Assembly: GCF_009695905.1 (NCBI RefSeq)
Contig: NZ_VUNA01000004.1
Span: 62,001-126,000 of the forward strand
Length of the DNA stretch: 64,000 nt
Direction of reading: 5' to 3'
Source: Mogibacterium kristiansenii
GTDB lineage: Bacteria; Bacillota; Clostridia; Peptostreptococcales; Anaerovoracaceae
A model generated the notes under the pieces. It saw only the letters and a list, made by a program, of their open reading frames with translations, was not told the origin of the DNA and made no database searches. This document shows, one piece after another, positions 8,416 to 16,981 of this stretch; positions within the stretch are counted from its first letter, which is position 1; every line of letters begins with the position of its first letter. The position numbers and the translations under genes were made by a program.

Positions 8416-8933
8416 CAGAAGAAATTGCGGAAAAAAAGAGAATCGTGAAGAGCATCCGGAAGGGAATCCTGATTCGTGCGGGAACCTTCGCCTTGACGCT
8501 ATGGATTGTTTTTACGTTCGTATTCGGAATCCGGATTGCAGACAGAAACGATATGGCACCGGCGATTCGGGAGGGAGACCTGGTGGTGTACTATCGGTGC
8601 GGAGATTTTGTCAACCGGGACAGCGTGGTGTATGAAGCGGACGGGAACGTGTACCTGGGGCGGATTGCCGGATGCCAGGGAGCGGTTATCGGAAAAACCG
8701 AAGATCACCGCCTGACCATCGATGGGCGGATTCAGCCGGTACAGCCGGGACTGGGAATTTACAGTGAAACGCCGGCCGGAGATCTAAAGGCAGAGGTTAC
8801 CGTGGAACCGGGACGGTTTTTTATCCTGGGAGACTGCAGGGAGGAATCTGCGGACAGTCGATGCTTTGGAACGATTGAAAAGGACCAAATTCGGGGGAAG
8901 GTATTTCTCCTGTGGCGACGGCGCAACATATAG
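8412..8933 (+). CDS. sipA: SipA-like signal-peptidase homologue without catalytic residues (pilus assembly)
   Basis: A 173-residue type I signal peptidase fold. A membrane segment at about 22-40 is followed by the substrate-box region RNDMAPAIREGDLVV and the conserved C-terminal box FILGDCREESADSRCFG. The catalytic Ser, normally just before M-x-P, is Asp47, and the catalytic Lys of box D is Gly83 (YLGRI). The same Ser-to-Asp and Lys-to-Gly changes are known in Streptococcus pyogenes SipA, which is needed for pilus polymerisation. The ATG overlaps the sortase stop. It is probably an assembly factor and not a peptidase. Confidence 0.85.
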   Translation: MTEEIAEKKRIVKSIRKGILIRAGTFALTLWIVFTFVFGIRIADRNDMAPAIREGDLVVYYRCGDFVNRDSVVYEADGNVYLGRIAGCQGAVIGKTEDHRLTIDGRIQPVQPGLGIYSETPAGDLKAEVTVEPGRFFILGDCREESADSRCFGTIEKDQIRGKVFLLWRRRNI

Positions 8934-8946
8934 AAAGGAGAGAAGT

Positions 8947-11625
8947 ATGACGAGAAAAATAGCGACGCTTTGGCTCGCCCTGATTCTGTGCATGATGTAT
9001 GCGGTTTCCGTGGGTGCGGAAAGCCGATGGATGACGGAGATCAAGGTGAGCTACAGTGCAGTGGGCAGCCCGGGAGATGCGGAGGGTGTTTTTCAATTGC
9101 GGGGGACCACGGAAGATACTCCCATGCCGGAAGGAGCAGTGGGGCACCGGCTTTGTGTGCCGGCGGGAGAGACGCGTTCTTTTGGGGAAATCGTTTTTCC
9201 CGGCCCCGGTGTGTATATCTATGAAGTCAATCGCCGGAATAATCCGGAAGGCATCACCGCCCGAGATTCCTCGGTGTACCGGGTAACGGTGGTAGTGCGA
9301 AGCGACGGAGATGTGCAGCAGGTGATTGAGACGGACGGAGAGAAGGTGACGGAAATTCGGTACGAAGATCGGTATGAGAAGGCGGCTTTGGTGGAGACGG
9401 GAGATGTAAAATCCCTGTTTCTCCCGGGCGCGGGTTTTCTCGGCGCGTTGGCGGCGTTGTTTTGTCTAAGGAAGAATCGCCGAAAACGAAAGAAGGATTG
9501 CATGCGCACCCTTGTCGGTACGCTGCTTCTTTTTACCCTGTTCACAATCGGTGCGGGAGTGCCCACATACGGTGCCACCAAAGATCTTCGGGTGACCTAC
9601 GACCGATTTCAAGAGCTGCCGGAGAATTACGCGAAGATTACCGGACTGCCCCTGCAGGAGGCGGAGATTACCACCACGAACGGAAATATCCACAAGTACA
9701 ACGGATACGTGGGGAACAATCAGACGGAGAAGCGGGATTTTGTGGCGTACTACGGAGCGGTGAAGTTCGGAACGCGGAATCGAAATGACACAAGCAATGC
9801 GGTTACGAAGGCCAACGAGGTAAAAGGAAATATCACCTTGCGCTGGCGGAACCGGGCGGTTCTTTCGGACAACACCAAGGCCGACGTGAAGGTCGTGGTG
9901 AGCGGATGGACTTTTTCCCTGGGAAAAAATCAGAATTCAAAGATTGGGAATGACACAAAGGTGTACGTGCCAATTCTTCAGTCCTCAGGACCGAACAGCA
10001 AAGCCACGGAGCTGTGCACCGCTTCCCCGCGCACGAAGTACAGCGTGAACAACGGAACCACGGCCAATTCGTTGGCGGGAGCCTGCATCACCACGAAGTG
10101 CAATGTGAAGATTCAAATCCTTCAGTCGGGAACGGATGCGCCGGTGGACGAAGCGAAATATCCGCGGTTGCTCTTCGGGTTCCGGGATTTGGATGTGGAG
10201 GATACCACCATCGCCAAAGGGAAGAGTGCGGCGGAACGGTATAACGGACCCTACGCAGAGGGCGTAGAGCTGATTTCCGGATTCGAGAGCCCGGTGGCAC
10301 TGGCGAAGAAAAGTGATTCCAACAAAGCAATGCAGACGCTGGAAAAGGTGATGACGGTAGGAGAGAACCTGCGGGTCTGCGGGGACGGTGCGAAGATGGA
10401 AGCCTACAACAAGGCCACCGGAACCAGCGGCGACAACGGAACCTATTACTCCGGTTTTATTTCCCCGGTGCAGCCTCAGGGCTTTAGTTTCAAATGGACG
10501 GGTTCCATCAGTATTTCCGGGAAAATGATGGGGACGGCGTTGTGGACGCAGCCGGAGGTGGCGGTGAAAGCCACTCGAGGCGAGGGCGGTTCCATTCAGA
10601 AGGAAGGACTCACCACCTACATTATCAACAGTTCCACCACCTACGATTACACCCCGGCGAAAGGGTACCGGGTAAAATCCCTGACGGTAGAGGGGGAGCC
10701 GGTGGATTTCAATCCGGCGGGCGGAACCTATCGCTTCGATCGCCTGTACACCAGTCCGGTACACCCGCGAAGCGCCAAGACGGGCCGGGAGCTGGAGACC
10801 AAAATCTACACCATCGATGTCCAATTTCAACGGATTGAACACAAAATCACCACCAAGGTGACCGGCGGAACCATCGATCCCGACGTGGTGGTGGGAGAAG
10901 GAGATGATGAGACCATTCACTACCGTCCGAACGATGGGTATGAACTGGAGAAGGTGACCGTGGACGGCGAGGCGGTGAATGTAAAAGAATATCCGAACGA
11001 ATATACTTTTACCGATGTTCAGAAGGATCACCACATTGAAGTGGTGTACCGAAAAATTCCGGTGGGCACCCTAACCCTGCGTAAGGAAGTGACCGGTGCG
11101 CTGGGGGATCGAAGCAAGAAGTTCGAATTCCAAGTGAGCTTATCCGGGCTGAAGCCTTCCGCCGAATACGAGGCGGACGGCATCGAAGCGGCGGACACGG
11201 GAGAGCTTACGGAAAAAGGTTTTTCTTCGGATGAAAGCGGAAAAGCGGAACTTCGTCTGAAATTGAAGGACGACGAAAGCGCACAATTCAAAGAACTTCC
11301 GGCGGGTACAACGTATCGGATTACGGAAGCGGCCAGCGACCACATCGCCTCCTATCGGCAGAAAGCCACCGGTGAAAAACCGACGCATCAAGCCGTGCAG
11401 CGGGAAAATGCCGATGCGGGAAAGGGACTCGCCACGGAGGCGGAAGTGCTGGATGAAGAGGATGGGGACATTGAAGTGATCGTCACCAACAACCGTCCCA
11501 TCGCCACGGTCACCGGCGTGGGAAACAGCGACGCGCCGTATTATGCGGCCGGAATTGTCACGCTTCTTCTGTGTGGCGGATGGATTTTCGGTGTGGTACT
11601 ATATAAAAGAAAAAAGTATCACTAA
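8947..11625 (+). CDS. fused minor pilin and large pilin/adhesin in one reading frame
   Basis: One 892-codon frame holds what look like two complete secreted proteins. Part 1 (about 185 residues) has a signal peptide (MTRKIATLWLALILC), a small FctA-type domain (IVFPGPGVYIYEVNR), and a sorting signal with VETGD, a hydrophobic stretch and RKNRRKRKKD. Part 2 begins at an internal ATG (9502) preceded by AGAAGGA. It has a second signal peptide (MRTLVGTLLLFTLF), a large unassigned region, two repeat-like segments (YTPAKGYRVKSLTVEG and YRPNDGYELEKVTVDG), a C-terminal FctA-type domain and a VTGV sorting signal. The codon between them is TGC; one base change would make TGA. I start at 8947 because of AAAGGAGAG upstream. 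Confidence 0.75.
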   Translation: MTRKIATLWLALILCMMYAVSVGAESRWMTEIKVSYSAVGSPGDAEGVFQLRGTTEDTPMPEGAVGHRLCVPAGETRSFGEIVFPGPGVYIYEVNRRNNPEGITARDSSVYRVTVVVRSDGDVQQVIETDGEKVTEIRYEDRYEKAALVETGDVKSLFLPGAGFLGALAALFCLRKNRRKRKKDCMRTLVGTLLLFTLFTIGAGVPTYGATKDLRVTYDRFQELPENYAKITGLPLQEAEITTTNGNIHKYNGYVGNNQTEKRDFVAYYGAVKFGTRNRNDTSNAVTKANEVKGNITLRWRNRAVLSDNTKADVKVVVSGWTFSLGKNQNSKIGNDTKVYVPILQSSGPNSKATELCTASPRTKYSVNNGTTANSLAGACITTKCNVKIQILQSGTDAPVDEAKYPRLLFGFRDLDVEDTTIAKGKSAAERYNGPYAEGVELISGFESPVALAKKSDSNKAMQTLEKVMTVGENLRVCGDGAKMEAYNKATGTSGDNGTYYSGFISPVQPQGFSFKWTGSISISGKMMGTALWTQPEVAVKATRGEGGSIQKEGLTTYIINSSTTYDYTPAKGYRVKSLTVEGEPVDFNPAGGTYRFDRLYTSPVHPRSAKTGRELETKIYTIDVQFQRIEHKITTKVTGGTIDPDVVVGEGDDETIHYRPNDGYELEKVTVDGEAVNVKEYPNEYTFTDVQKDHHIEVVYRKIPVGTLTLRKEVTGALGDRSKKFEFQVSLSGLKPSAEYEADGIEAADTGELTEKGFSSDESGKAELRLKLKDDESAQFKELPAGTTYRITEAASDHIASYRQKATGEKPTHQAVQRENADAGKGLATEAEVLDEEDGDIEVIVTNNRPIATVTGVGNSDAPYYAAGIVTLLLCGGWIFGVVLYKRKKYH
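9502..11625 (+). other. internal start and second signal peptide within the fused pilin frame
   Basis: ATG 9502 has AGAAGGA 4-5 bp upstream and opens a normal signal peptide, so 707 residues could be made as a separate protein by translational restart. If so, the upstream part still reads through, since no stop codon separates the two. Confidence 0.6.
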
Positions 11626-11691
11626 AAAGATTGCGGGCGGAACCGGGGTTGGGCCGAATACCGCAATTCCGAACAGAGAAAGAAGCGCGCA

Positions 11692-11982
11692 GTGGAAGAG
11701 AATCAGCAGAAGACGCAATACGTATATATTCTCCGGTGCGGGGACGGCACCCTGTACACCGGCTGGACCACGGATCTGGAGCACCGGGTGGCCATGCACA
11801 ATGCCGGTAAGGGGGCCAAATACACCCGCGCTCGCAGGCCGGTGCGGCTGGAATATTATGAGGAATACATGGATAAGAAGGAAGCTTTGCGGCGAGAATG
11901 CGCCATTAAGAAGATGACGCGCAGTGAAAAGCTTCGGCTGATTCAAGAGTCGGGGAACTTTGCCATCAAGGGGAATCTATGA
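11692..11982 (+). CDS. GIY-YIG domain protein (UPF0213/YhbQ type)
   Basis: A 96-residue protein consisting of one GIY-YIG nuclease-type domain. The hallmark YVYILRCGDGTLYTGWT occupies about residues 10-26 (here Y-V-Y and Y-T-G), followed by HNAGKGAKYTRARRPVRL and a conserved Glu in LEYYEEY. The start is a GTG at 11692 with a weak ribosome site. Members of this small family are single-domain proteins of uncertain cellular role, probably acting on DNA. It lies 66 bp after the pilin frame. Confidence 0.85.
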   Translation: MEENQQKTQYVYILRCGDGTLYTGWTTDLEHRVAMHNAGKGAKYTRARRPVRLEYYEEYMDKKEALRRECAIKKMTRSEKLRLIQESGNFAIKGNL

Positions 11983-12058
11983 TATCATAGTACTTAACAA
12001 GGGGTTTAAAATCGGGTCTATGGATTTAATCTTATAAAGAAAGAATCGTGGAGGACGA

Positions 12059-12529
12059 ATGGAGAATCGAGAAAAGCTGACGGTGATGCGCTGCGTTCGA
12101 CCGGAGGAGAAGGAACGGGTGCTGACCCTGGTATCCGATGTTTTTGAAATCGAGCAAGGCATCCCGCGGGACATGGATGACATTCCTGCAGAGAAATCAC
12201 CCCAGTGGTGGTGCATAGAGATTTCCGGCAGGATCGTGGGGGGAATCGTATCCTGGGAAGAACCGGAAGGGCCGCATGTAGGACGCTTTGCCGTTCATCC
12301 AAGCTTTCGGCACCGCCATCTGGGCACCGACCTGCTGCGCGGGGTTTTGAGTGCACTGTTTGCTCTGGGGGCTTCGGAGGTGTACGGAGACGCTCGGGAT
12401 GTGACGCTGAAAATACTTTTGAAAATGGGCGCCGAAGTTATCGACGAGCCGTACGAGTTCTACGGCAGCAACTGCACGCCGTTCCGGGTGAAGAAAAATG
12501 AGTTTATCGAGTCCCAACGGCTGAAGTAG
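12059..12529 (+). CDS. GNAT-family N-acetyltransferase
   Basis: A 156-residue protein with the GNAT acetyl-CoA-binding segment at about residues 80-100 (VGRFAVHPSFRHRHLGTDLL), matching the R/Q-x-x-G-x-G/A motif in loose form. This is followed by a helix and EVYGDARDVTLKILLKMGAE. The substrate is unknown. ATG 12059 follows GGAGGACGA. It ends at a terminator that separates it from the convergent hsp20 gene. Confidence 0.8.
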   Translation: MENREKLTVMRCVRPEEKERVLTLVSDVFEIEQGIPRDMDDIPAEKSPQWWCIEISGRIVGGIVSWEEPEGPHVGRFAVHPSFRHRHLGTDLLRGVLSALFALGASEVYGDARDVTLKILLKMGAEVIDEPYEFYGSNCTPFRVKKNEFIESQRLK

Positions 12530-12557
12530 AACGCCAAAAGAATCGGGTAAAAGAAAA

Positions 12558-12600
12558 ATCGCAGAGCCGGAGACTTCCGACCCTGCGAATTCTTTTTTTA
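12558..12600 (+). terminator. terminator between the GNAT gene and hsp20
   Basis: TCGCAG pairs with CTGCGA around an inner CGGA/TCCG stem, followed by a T-rich run on the plus strand. It lies between two convergent genes. Confidence 0.6.
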
Positions 12601-12631
12601 TCGGAGCGTTTCGGGAACGTCTCACGTTGGA

Positions 12632-13066
12632 CTATCCTTCGATATGAACCAACTGCTTGGTTTCGTTCTGCGGAAGCGCTTCGGCCTTTGGAACGGTCAG
12701 ACTCAGAATGCCGTTGGTGAATGCGGCACCGATGTCCTCGCCTTTTACGGCGTCGCCCACATAGAAGCTGCGCTGGCAGCTGCCGGTAAAGCATTCCTTC
12801 CGGATGTACTTGCCGTCTTCCTTGTCTTCTTTGTTCTCCTTGTGGGAAGCGGATACGGTGAGGTAACCCTTGTCCACGGAAACTTCTATATCGTCTTTGT
12901 CGTATCCCGGAAGCTGCATATCAATCTGATAGGATTGATCCAGTTCCTTGACATCGCACTTCATGCTTGCGGTCGGCATGTAGCTTCTTCTTGCCGGAGC
13001 GTTAAAGAAATCATCAAAAAAGTCATCATTTGTAAAATCATTTGTAAATACACTAGGCAGTAACAT
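12632..13066 (-). CDS. hsp20: small heat-shock protein Hsp20
   Basis: A 144-residue alpha-crystallin-type chaperone. The acidic and aromatic N-terminus (DDFFDDFF) is followed by the alpha-crystallin domain from about residue 35 (MKCDVKELDQSYQIDMQLPGYDKDDIEV) to the conserved GILSLTVPK near 118-126 (A-x-x-x-n-G-v-L form). It holds unfolding proteins in the cytoplasm. An HrcA-binding CIRCE element overlaps a near-consensus promoter upstream, so it is predicted to be heat-induced through HrcA. Confidence 0.9.
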   Translation of the reverse strand: MLLPSVFTNDFTNDDFFDDFFNAPARRSYMPTASMKCDVKELDQSYQIDMQLPGYDKDDIEVSVDKGYLTVSASHKENKEDKEDGKYIRKECFTGSCQRSFYVGDAVKGEDIGAAFTNGILSLTVPKAEALPQNETKQLVHIEG

Positions 13067-13192
13067 AATTAAATCCTCCTTTTACTGACGTTATACACAA
13101 TCGAAGGAGAACCGGTGGAGTCTCTCAGGGAGAACACTCCTGGTCGGAACTCATCTGTTCTCTTGTTGTAACCTCTTTCCGATTACAACTAT

Positions 13193-13235
13193 GTTATAAC
13201 TCTTTTTGTTAGCACTGTCAATAGGTGAGTGCTAA
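13193..13235 (-). promoter_or_regulatory. hsp20 promoter overlapped by a CIRCE operator
   Basis: TTAGCACTG (13209-13217), nine bases, then GAGTGCTAA (13227-13235) match the CIRCE consensus with one mismatch. On the minus strand TTGACA (13221-13216) and TATAAC (13198-13193) are 17 bp apart. The -35 box therefore sits inside CIRCE, as expected for HrcA repression. Confidence 0.9.
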
Positions 13236-13272
13236 TTATAGTGTGAAGAGTCTGTGACGATACAAAATGAAA

Positions 13273-13314
13273 AGGCGAAGAGCCGAAGCAGGATTCCCGC
13301 TCCGGCTCTTCGCC
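13273..13314 (-). terminator. terminator after rubredoxin
   Basis: GGCGAAGAGCCG and CGGCTCTTCGCC form a 12-bp stem; on the minus strand it is followed by TTTTCATTTT. It ends the rubrerythrin-rubredoxin operon. Confidence 0.8.
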
Positions 13315-13348
13315 GCTATCTCTTAAGTGTTAATTGAGGGCTGAAAAA

Positions 13349-13504
13349 CTATTCTGCCGAGAACTGGTCTTTTCCGACGGAGCACAGAGGACATTCGAAA
13401 TCCTCCGGAATGTCTTCCCATTTGGTGCCCGGAGCGATTCCGCCTTCCGGATAACCCTGCTCTTCGTCGTATTCCCATCCGCATACATTACATACGTACT
13501 TCAT
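13349..13504 (-). CDS. rub: rubredoxin
   Basis: A 51-residue protein with the two CxxC loops that hold one iron atom: CNVCGWEYDEEQGYPEGGI near the N-terminus and CPLCSVGKDQF near the C-terminus, with the usual PEDFECP. It carries single electrons in the cytoplasm. It lies just downstream of rubrerythrin, its usual electron-transfer partner in anaerobic peroxide reduction, with only 21 bp between. Confidence 0.95.
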   Translation of the reverse strand: MKYVCNVCGWEYDEEQGYPEGGIAPGTKWEDIPEDFECPLCSVGKDQFSAE

Positions 13505-13525
13505 AATCGTACCTCCTTTTATCGT

Positions 13526-14068
13526 TTAGTAATTCTCTGCATGAACTTCAAAGTAGCTCTGCGGGTGACTGCATACCGGACATACTTCCGGCGCCTTGGT
13601 TCCTACCACGATGTGACCGCAGTTCCGGCATTCCCATACCTTCACTTCGCTCTTTTCGAATACCTGAGAAGTCTCGATATTCTTCAGCAGCGCCCGGTAT
13701 CTCTCCTCGTGGTGCTTCTCGATTGCCGCTACTGCACGAAATTTCTGCGCCAATTCCGGGAAACCTTCCTCGTCCGCGGTCTTTGCAAAACCATCATACA
13801 TGTCGGTCCATTCGTAGTTCTCGCCGGCAGCGGCCGCAGCCAGGTTCGCCGGAGTGTCGTTCAACTCTGCCAATTCCTTGAACCACATCTTTGCGTGTTC
13901 TTTTTCGTTGTCCGCGGTTTTCTGGAAGAGGGCCGCCATCTGCTCGTAGCCTTCCTTCTTCGCAACGGATGCAAAATAGGTGTATTTGTTTCTCGCCTGA
14001 GATTCTCCGGAAAATGCTTCCTGCAAATTCTTTTCTGTCTGTGTTCCTGTGTACTTATTCTTAGCCAT
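13526..14068 (-). CDS. rbr: rubrerythrin
   Basis: A 180-residue protein. The N-terminal ferritin-like four-helix domain carries diiron ligands in EKEHAKMW and IEKHHEERY (ExxH-type motifs). The C-terminal rubredoxin-like domain has [11 protein letters not shown] and [11 protein letters not shown]. It reduces hydrogen peroxide to water in anaerobes. It lies between a PerR-like regulator upstream and rubredoxin downstream, on the same strand, and is probably part of a PerR-controlled peroxide-defence operon. Confidence 0.95.
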   Translation of the reverse strand: MAKNKYTGTQTEKNLQEAFSGESQARNKYTYFASVAKKEGYEQMAALFQKTADNEKEHAKMWFKELAELNDTPANLAAAAAGENYEWTDMYDGFAKTADEEGFPELAQKFRAVAAIEKHHEERYRALLKNIETSQVFEKSEVKVWECRNCGHIVVGTKAPEVCPVCSHPQSYFEVHAENY

Positions 14069-14093
14069 TTTCTTCCTCCTTGTTGAAATTGTG

Positions 14094-14477
14094 CTATTCC
14101 GTCCGGCAATCCGGGCAGATTCCTTTAAAAGAAATATCGTAATCCAGAAATTCCATTCCCCGAGGTCCCCGAACCTTCGACATCAAATCCGAAAGCGCGT
14201 CCATCTTCACATCGAAGACCTCGCCGCATCGAATGCACCGCACATGGTAGTGATCCTTCAGGGTAAAATCAAATCGATCCGGGCCGTCCGGGATTTCCAC
14301 TCGGCGAATCTCGCCTTCCTCCGCCAAAATCCCCAGATTCCGGTAGATAGTTCCCTTTCCGATGTGGGGGTGATTCTTTCGAATAAATTCAAACACCTCT
14401 TCGGCGGTAACATGACTCTTCATGGTGCGGATGGCTTCCAGCACCAGATTTCGCTGTATGGTATTGCGTCGTTTCAT
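14094..14477 (-). CDS. perR: Fur-family regulator, PerR-like
   Basis: A 127-residue protein. The winged-helix DNA-binding half ([32 protein letters not shown]) is followed by a metal-binding half with [15 protein letters not shown] and CPDC near the end. The two CxxC pairs form the structural zinc site. Genomic position beside rubrerythrin and rubredoxin favours a peroxide-sensing PerR over Fur or Zur. It has an upstream palindrome that probably serves autoregulation. Confidence 0.85.
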   Translation of the reverse strand: MKRRNTIQRNLVLEAIRTMKSHVTAEEVFEFIRKNHPHIGKGTIYRNLGILAEEGEIRRVEIPDGPDRFDFTLKDHYHVRCIRCGEVFDVKMDALSDLMSKVRGPRGMEFLDYDISFKGICPDCRTE

Positions 14478-14486
14478 CGAGCCTCC

Positions 14487-14540
14487 TTATTAGGAATAAT
14501 TCTTTATAAATATAATATACTACATGAGTAAAAATGTCAA
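14487..14540 (-). promoter_or_regulatory. perR promoter with a PerR-box-like palindrome
   Basis: On the minus strand TTGACA (14540-14535) and TATTAT (14517-14512) are 17 bp apart. The palindrome TTATT-AGG-AATAA lies at 14487-14499, between the -10 box and the start codon, and resembles a PerR/Fur operator. Confidence 0.75.
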
Positions 14541-14586
14541 GGTAAAAATAAACTATTTTCGTACAGAATGTCCGAAGGAAAGAAGA

Positions 14587-14610
14587 AAACAGGCTCCGAA
14601 AAACGGACCT
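14587..14610 (-). terminator. probable terminator downstream of the dehydrogenase gene
   Basis: CAGG and TCCG pair with CGGA and CCTG around a T-rich loop; on the minus strand TTTTCTTC follows. It lies 150 bp past the stop of the gene at 14764. The bases between show nothing I can name. Confidence 0.5.
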
Positions 14611-14763
14611 GCTCTCTCATGTGTGATAATGTAATGAATGAAACTTAGGTTGGCAAAGGTACCAATAGTCCCATCACTATGCAATGCAAGGCCGGAAACG
14701 CAATTTGTCAGTGGAAGGTTGGACGCTTCCGGCGAGGCAATATATTTTTATGAACATCAATGA

Positions 14764-15711
14764 CTACAGCGAGTCTGCAATCTTGATGTTGGCGCGGATG
14801 GCGTTGCAGCTGTCGTTGAACTTGTCCAGTTCTTCCTGCGTCAGCGGGAATTCCACGACACGCTCCACGCCGTCTTTGCCGATGATGCACGGAACGCCGG
14901 CGTAGACGTCGCGCTGGCCGTACTCGCCGTTCAACTCGGTGCTGGCCGGCATGAGAATCTTCTCATCGTGAAGAATTGCTTTTACCATGCGTGCGGCGGT
15001 GGTGGAAATGGAGTATTCGGTGGCATGCTTCCAGCTGAAGGTGACCCAGCCGCCGTGGCGACCCAGCTGCTCTACTTCCGGTCGGTCAAAATCCCAGCGA
15101 GGATCTTGTTTCGCCATCTCGTCGATGGACAGGCCATTGACGGTGACACAGGACCAGGCAGCAAACATGGAATTGCCGTGTTCGCCGAACATGAAGGCCT
15201 GAATGGAATTCGGATCCACATTGGTCTTTTTTACAATCTGGGTAACCAGTCTGGCGGAATCCAGACCGGTGCCGGTACCCAGCACGCGGCCCTTTGGGAG
15301 GCCAAGGCTTTTGGCGATTTCTCGGGTAACGACGTCGCATGGGTTGCTGATGTTGAGAACCACGCCGTCGAAACCGGCTTTGCGAACGCGGTCCACCCAG
15401 GTGTGAACGGCGGGAATCGTGAACTTCAGCTCTCTGGATCGATCGTCGGATCCCAAGAGCAACTCAATGTGCCCGGCACTGTTAACGATTAAATCGCAAT
15501 CGGCCAAATCCTCATATTCTCCGATGGACACTCTGGTGCGGTGCGGCATATGAGGAAGCGCATCCAGCAAATCCTGATATTCACTCTCCACTCTGGCGGT
15601 GTCCGTGTCCGCCAGCACCAGCTCGTCCACGATGCCCTGAATTGCCAAGCTGTACGCAACATGAGCTCCTACGTGACCGACACCGATGATTCCAACTTTT
15701 CGATTATTCAT
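14764..15711 (-). CDS. L-2-hydroxyisocaproate / L-lactate dehydrogenase family enzyme
   Basis: A 315-residue NAD-dependent 2-hydroxyacid dehydrogenase of the LDH/MDH superfamily. The Rossmann motif GIIGVGHVGAHVA begins at about residue 8. SNPCDVVT, GTGTGLDSAR and the catalytic-His motif GEHGNS follow. The active-site loop (NSAGHIELLLGSDDRSREL) lacks the usual lactate-dehydrogenase form and resembles L-hydroxyisocaproate dehydrogenases, which reduce branched-chain 2-oxo acids. It is a single gene with its own promoter. It would fit amino-acid fermentation; the substrate is inferred from resemblance only. Confidence 0.8.
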   Translation of the reverse strand: MNNRKVGIIGVGHVGAHVAYSLAIQGIVDELVLADTDTARVESEYQDLLDALPHMPHRTRVSIGEYEDLADCDLIVNSAGHIELLLGSDDRSRELKFTIPAVHTWVDRVRKAGFDGVVLNISNPCDVVTREIAKSLGLPKGRVLGTGTGLDSARLVTQIVKKTNVDPNSIQAFMFGEHGNSMFAAWSCVTVNGLSIDEMAKQDPRWDFDRPEVEQLGRHGGWVTFSWKHATEYSISTTAARMVKAILHDEKILMPASTELNGEYGQRDVYAGVPCIIGKDGVERVVEFPLTQEELDKFNDSCNAIRANIKIADSL

Positions 15712-15824
15712 TTCCTTATCTCCTTCTATCCCTGTTATATATATTCCTTTGAACCCGCGGAGGAGTTCGCGCCCTTCGGATATCTGCGATTCCTTTGGGC
15801 TGTTCGATTGTTTTGATAAACTAT

Positions 15825-15852
15825 ATTATACTCAAGAATTTGTTAAATGCAA
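15825..15852 (-). promoter_or_regulatory. candidate promoter of the hydroxyacid dehydrogenase gene
   Basis: On the minus strand TTGCAT (15852-15847) and TATAAT (15830-15825) are 16 bp apart, with the gene start about 115 bp downstream. Confidence 0.6.
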
Positions 15853-15975
15853 TAAAAATAAGCGATGTACACAAAATAAAACAAATTCTTTGTGCACATG
15901 TACAAACATATGCGGCACCCCCTGGGCGGCTGGAAGCCGCCTGCCGTCGGGCCGCAGTGAGGAAAAGTGGGCGGG

Positions 15976-16291
15976 ACTTGGTGCAAAGGGAACGGAGTAA
16001 TAAGGGTTAGAGGGGTTCCTTGCACCAAGTCCTGAACCGCGCGCCGGCGAAAAGAGGATGAAACTTGGTGCAAAGGGAACGGAGTAATAAGGGTTAGCGG
16101 GGCTTCTTGCACCAAGTCCGGCGCCACGCGGCGGCGAAAAGAGGATGAAACTTGGTGCAAAGGGAACGGAGTAATAAGGGTTAGTGGGGTTCCTTGCACC
16201 AAGTCCTGAACCGCGCGCCGGCGAAAAGAGGATGAAACTTGGTGCAAAGGGAACGGAGTAATAGGGGTTAGCGGGGCTCCTTGCACCAAGT
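15976..16291 (+). repeat. array B: four palindromic units, exact 87-bp period
   Basis: Units start at 15976, 16063, 16150 and 16237, each 55 bp. Arms are ACTTGGTGCA and TGCACCAAGT, perfect in all four. The core ACGGAGTAATAAGGG then TTAGCGGGG aligns base for base with array A although the arms differ. Inter-units are 32 bp and GC-rich. It fills most of the gap between the dehydrogenase promoter and the tautomerase gene; its right end is 26 bp from the T run of a minus-strand terminator. Confidence 0.9.
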
Positions 16292-16317
16292 CTTGAGCCG
16301 CGCGCCACCGAAAAGGC

Positions 16318-16371
16318 AAAAAAAAGCTGCGGCCCGAGCGAGAATCCATCTTTCTCTCCCGAAGCCGCAGC
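16318..16371 (-). terminator. terminator of the tautomerase gene
   Basis: GCTGCGG and CCGCAGC close a long imperfect hairpin; on the minus strand eight T follow (plus-strand A run at 16318-16325). Confidence 0.8.
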
Positions 16372-16429
16372 CATTTGCATCTTTTTCTTTTGAAGTTGCC
16401 AAACCGACGATGTGAAGTCGCCAAGTCGA

Positions 16430-16651
16430 CTATTTTACCTTGTACATCTCGCCGGAGTAAATCTTATCTTCCGGAATCTTCTCCCCAACATCCCGGTTCC
16501 AATCTTCCGGTGCAACATCCTCAACGGATACGGAGAGTGCTTCCGCCGGGCAGCCCAGCGCTTCCTGTGCGCACTGCAGCAGCTTGTCCGCAAGATCCTT
16601 CTTCTTCTCATCGTCCCGTCCCGGGAACATCTTTACATTAATATGTGGCAT
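16430..16651 (-). CDS. 4-oxalocrotonate tautomerase family protein
   Basis: A 73-residue tautomerase-superfamily protein. After removal of Met the N-terminus is Pro (MPHINVKMFPGRDDEKK), the catalytic base of this family. The pattern of a beta strand, a helix (KKDLADKLLQCAQEAL) and a second strand with SVSVEDVAPEDWN is typical of the 4-OT fold. The natural substrate cannot be predicted. It is a single gene ending at a strong terminator next to array B. Confidence 0.8.
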   Translation of the reverse strand: MPHINVKMFPGRDDEKKKDLADKLLQCAQEALGCPAEALSVSVEDVAPEDWNRDVGEKIPEDKIYSGEMYKVK

Positions 16652-16834
16652 GGTGTGCCTCCCTTCCTTAATTTAAAAACCTATCACCAGTATGTCCGCA
16701 AAACCCGGTTCTGTCAATCGGATTTTCCCGTTGAGCCACGCCAACAGATTGGCTTTCCGCAATTGAGAATCTCTACCCGATACTTTTTTATTAAAAAATT
16801 TTAACTATATGAAGGATTCTTCACATAACTCGTA

Positions 16835-16863
16835 TTGACACCGTCGGGAACCGGGTGTATTAT
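16835..16863 (+). promoter_or_regulatory. promoter of the fatty-acid synthesis operon
   Basis: TTGACA (16835-16840) and TATTAT (16858-16863) are 17 bp apart. A 110-nt AT-rich leader follows, with the palindrome-like ATTTTAATTAAAAT at about 16871-16884, a possible operator for the MarR-type regulator at the end of the operon. Confidence 0.8.
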
Positions 16864-16981
16864 ATTCAAGAATTTTAATTAAAATATTTTATTTAAATTT
16901 CTTTACAAAAAATATTTTAACCAACAAACATACCGAAAAAATATTTCCAAATTAAAACCAAGCGAAGAAGGAGAAAAGAAA

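Noticed and set aside
14611-14763. tRNA or small RNA gene downstream of the hydroxyacid dehydrogenase gene
   Set aside because: No cloverleaf, T-loop or anticodon stem could be drawn.
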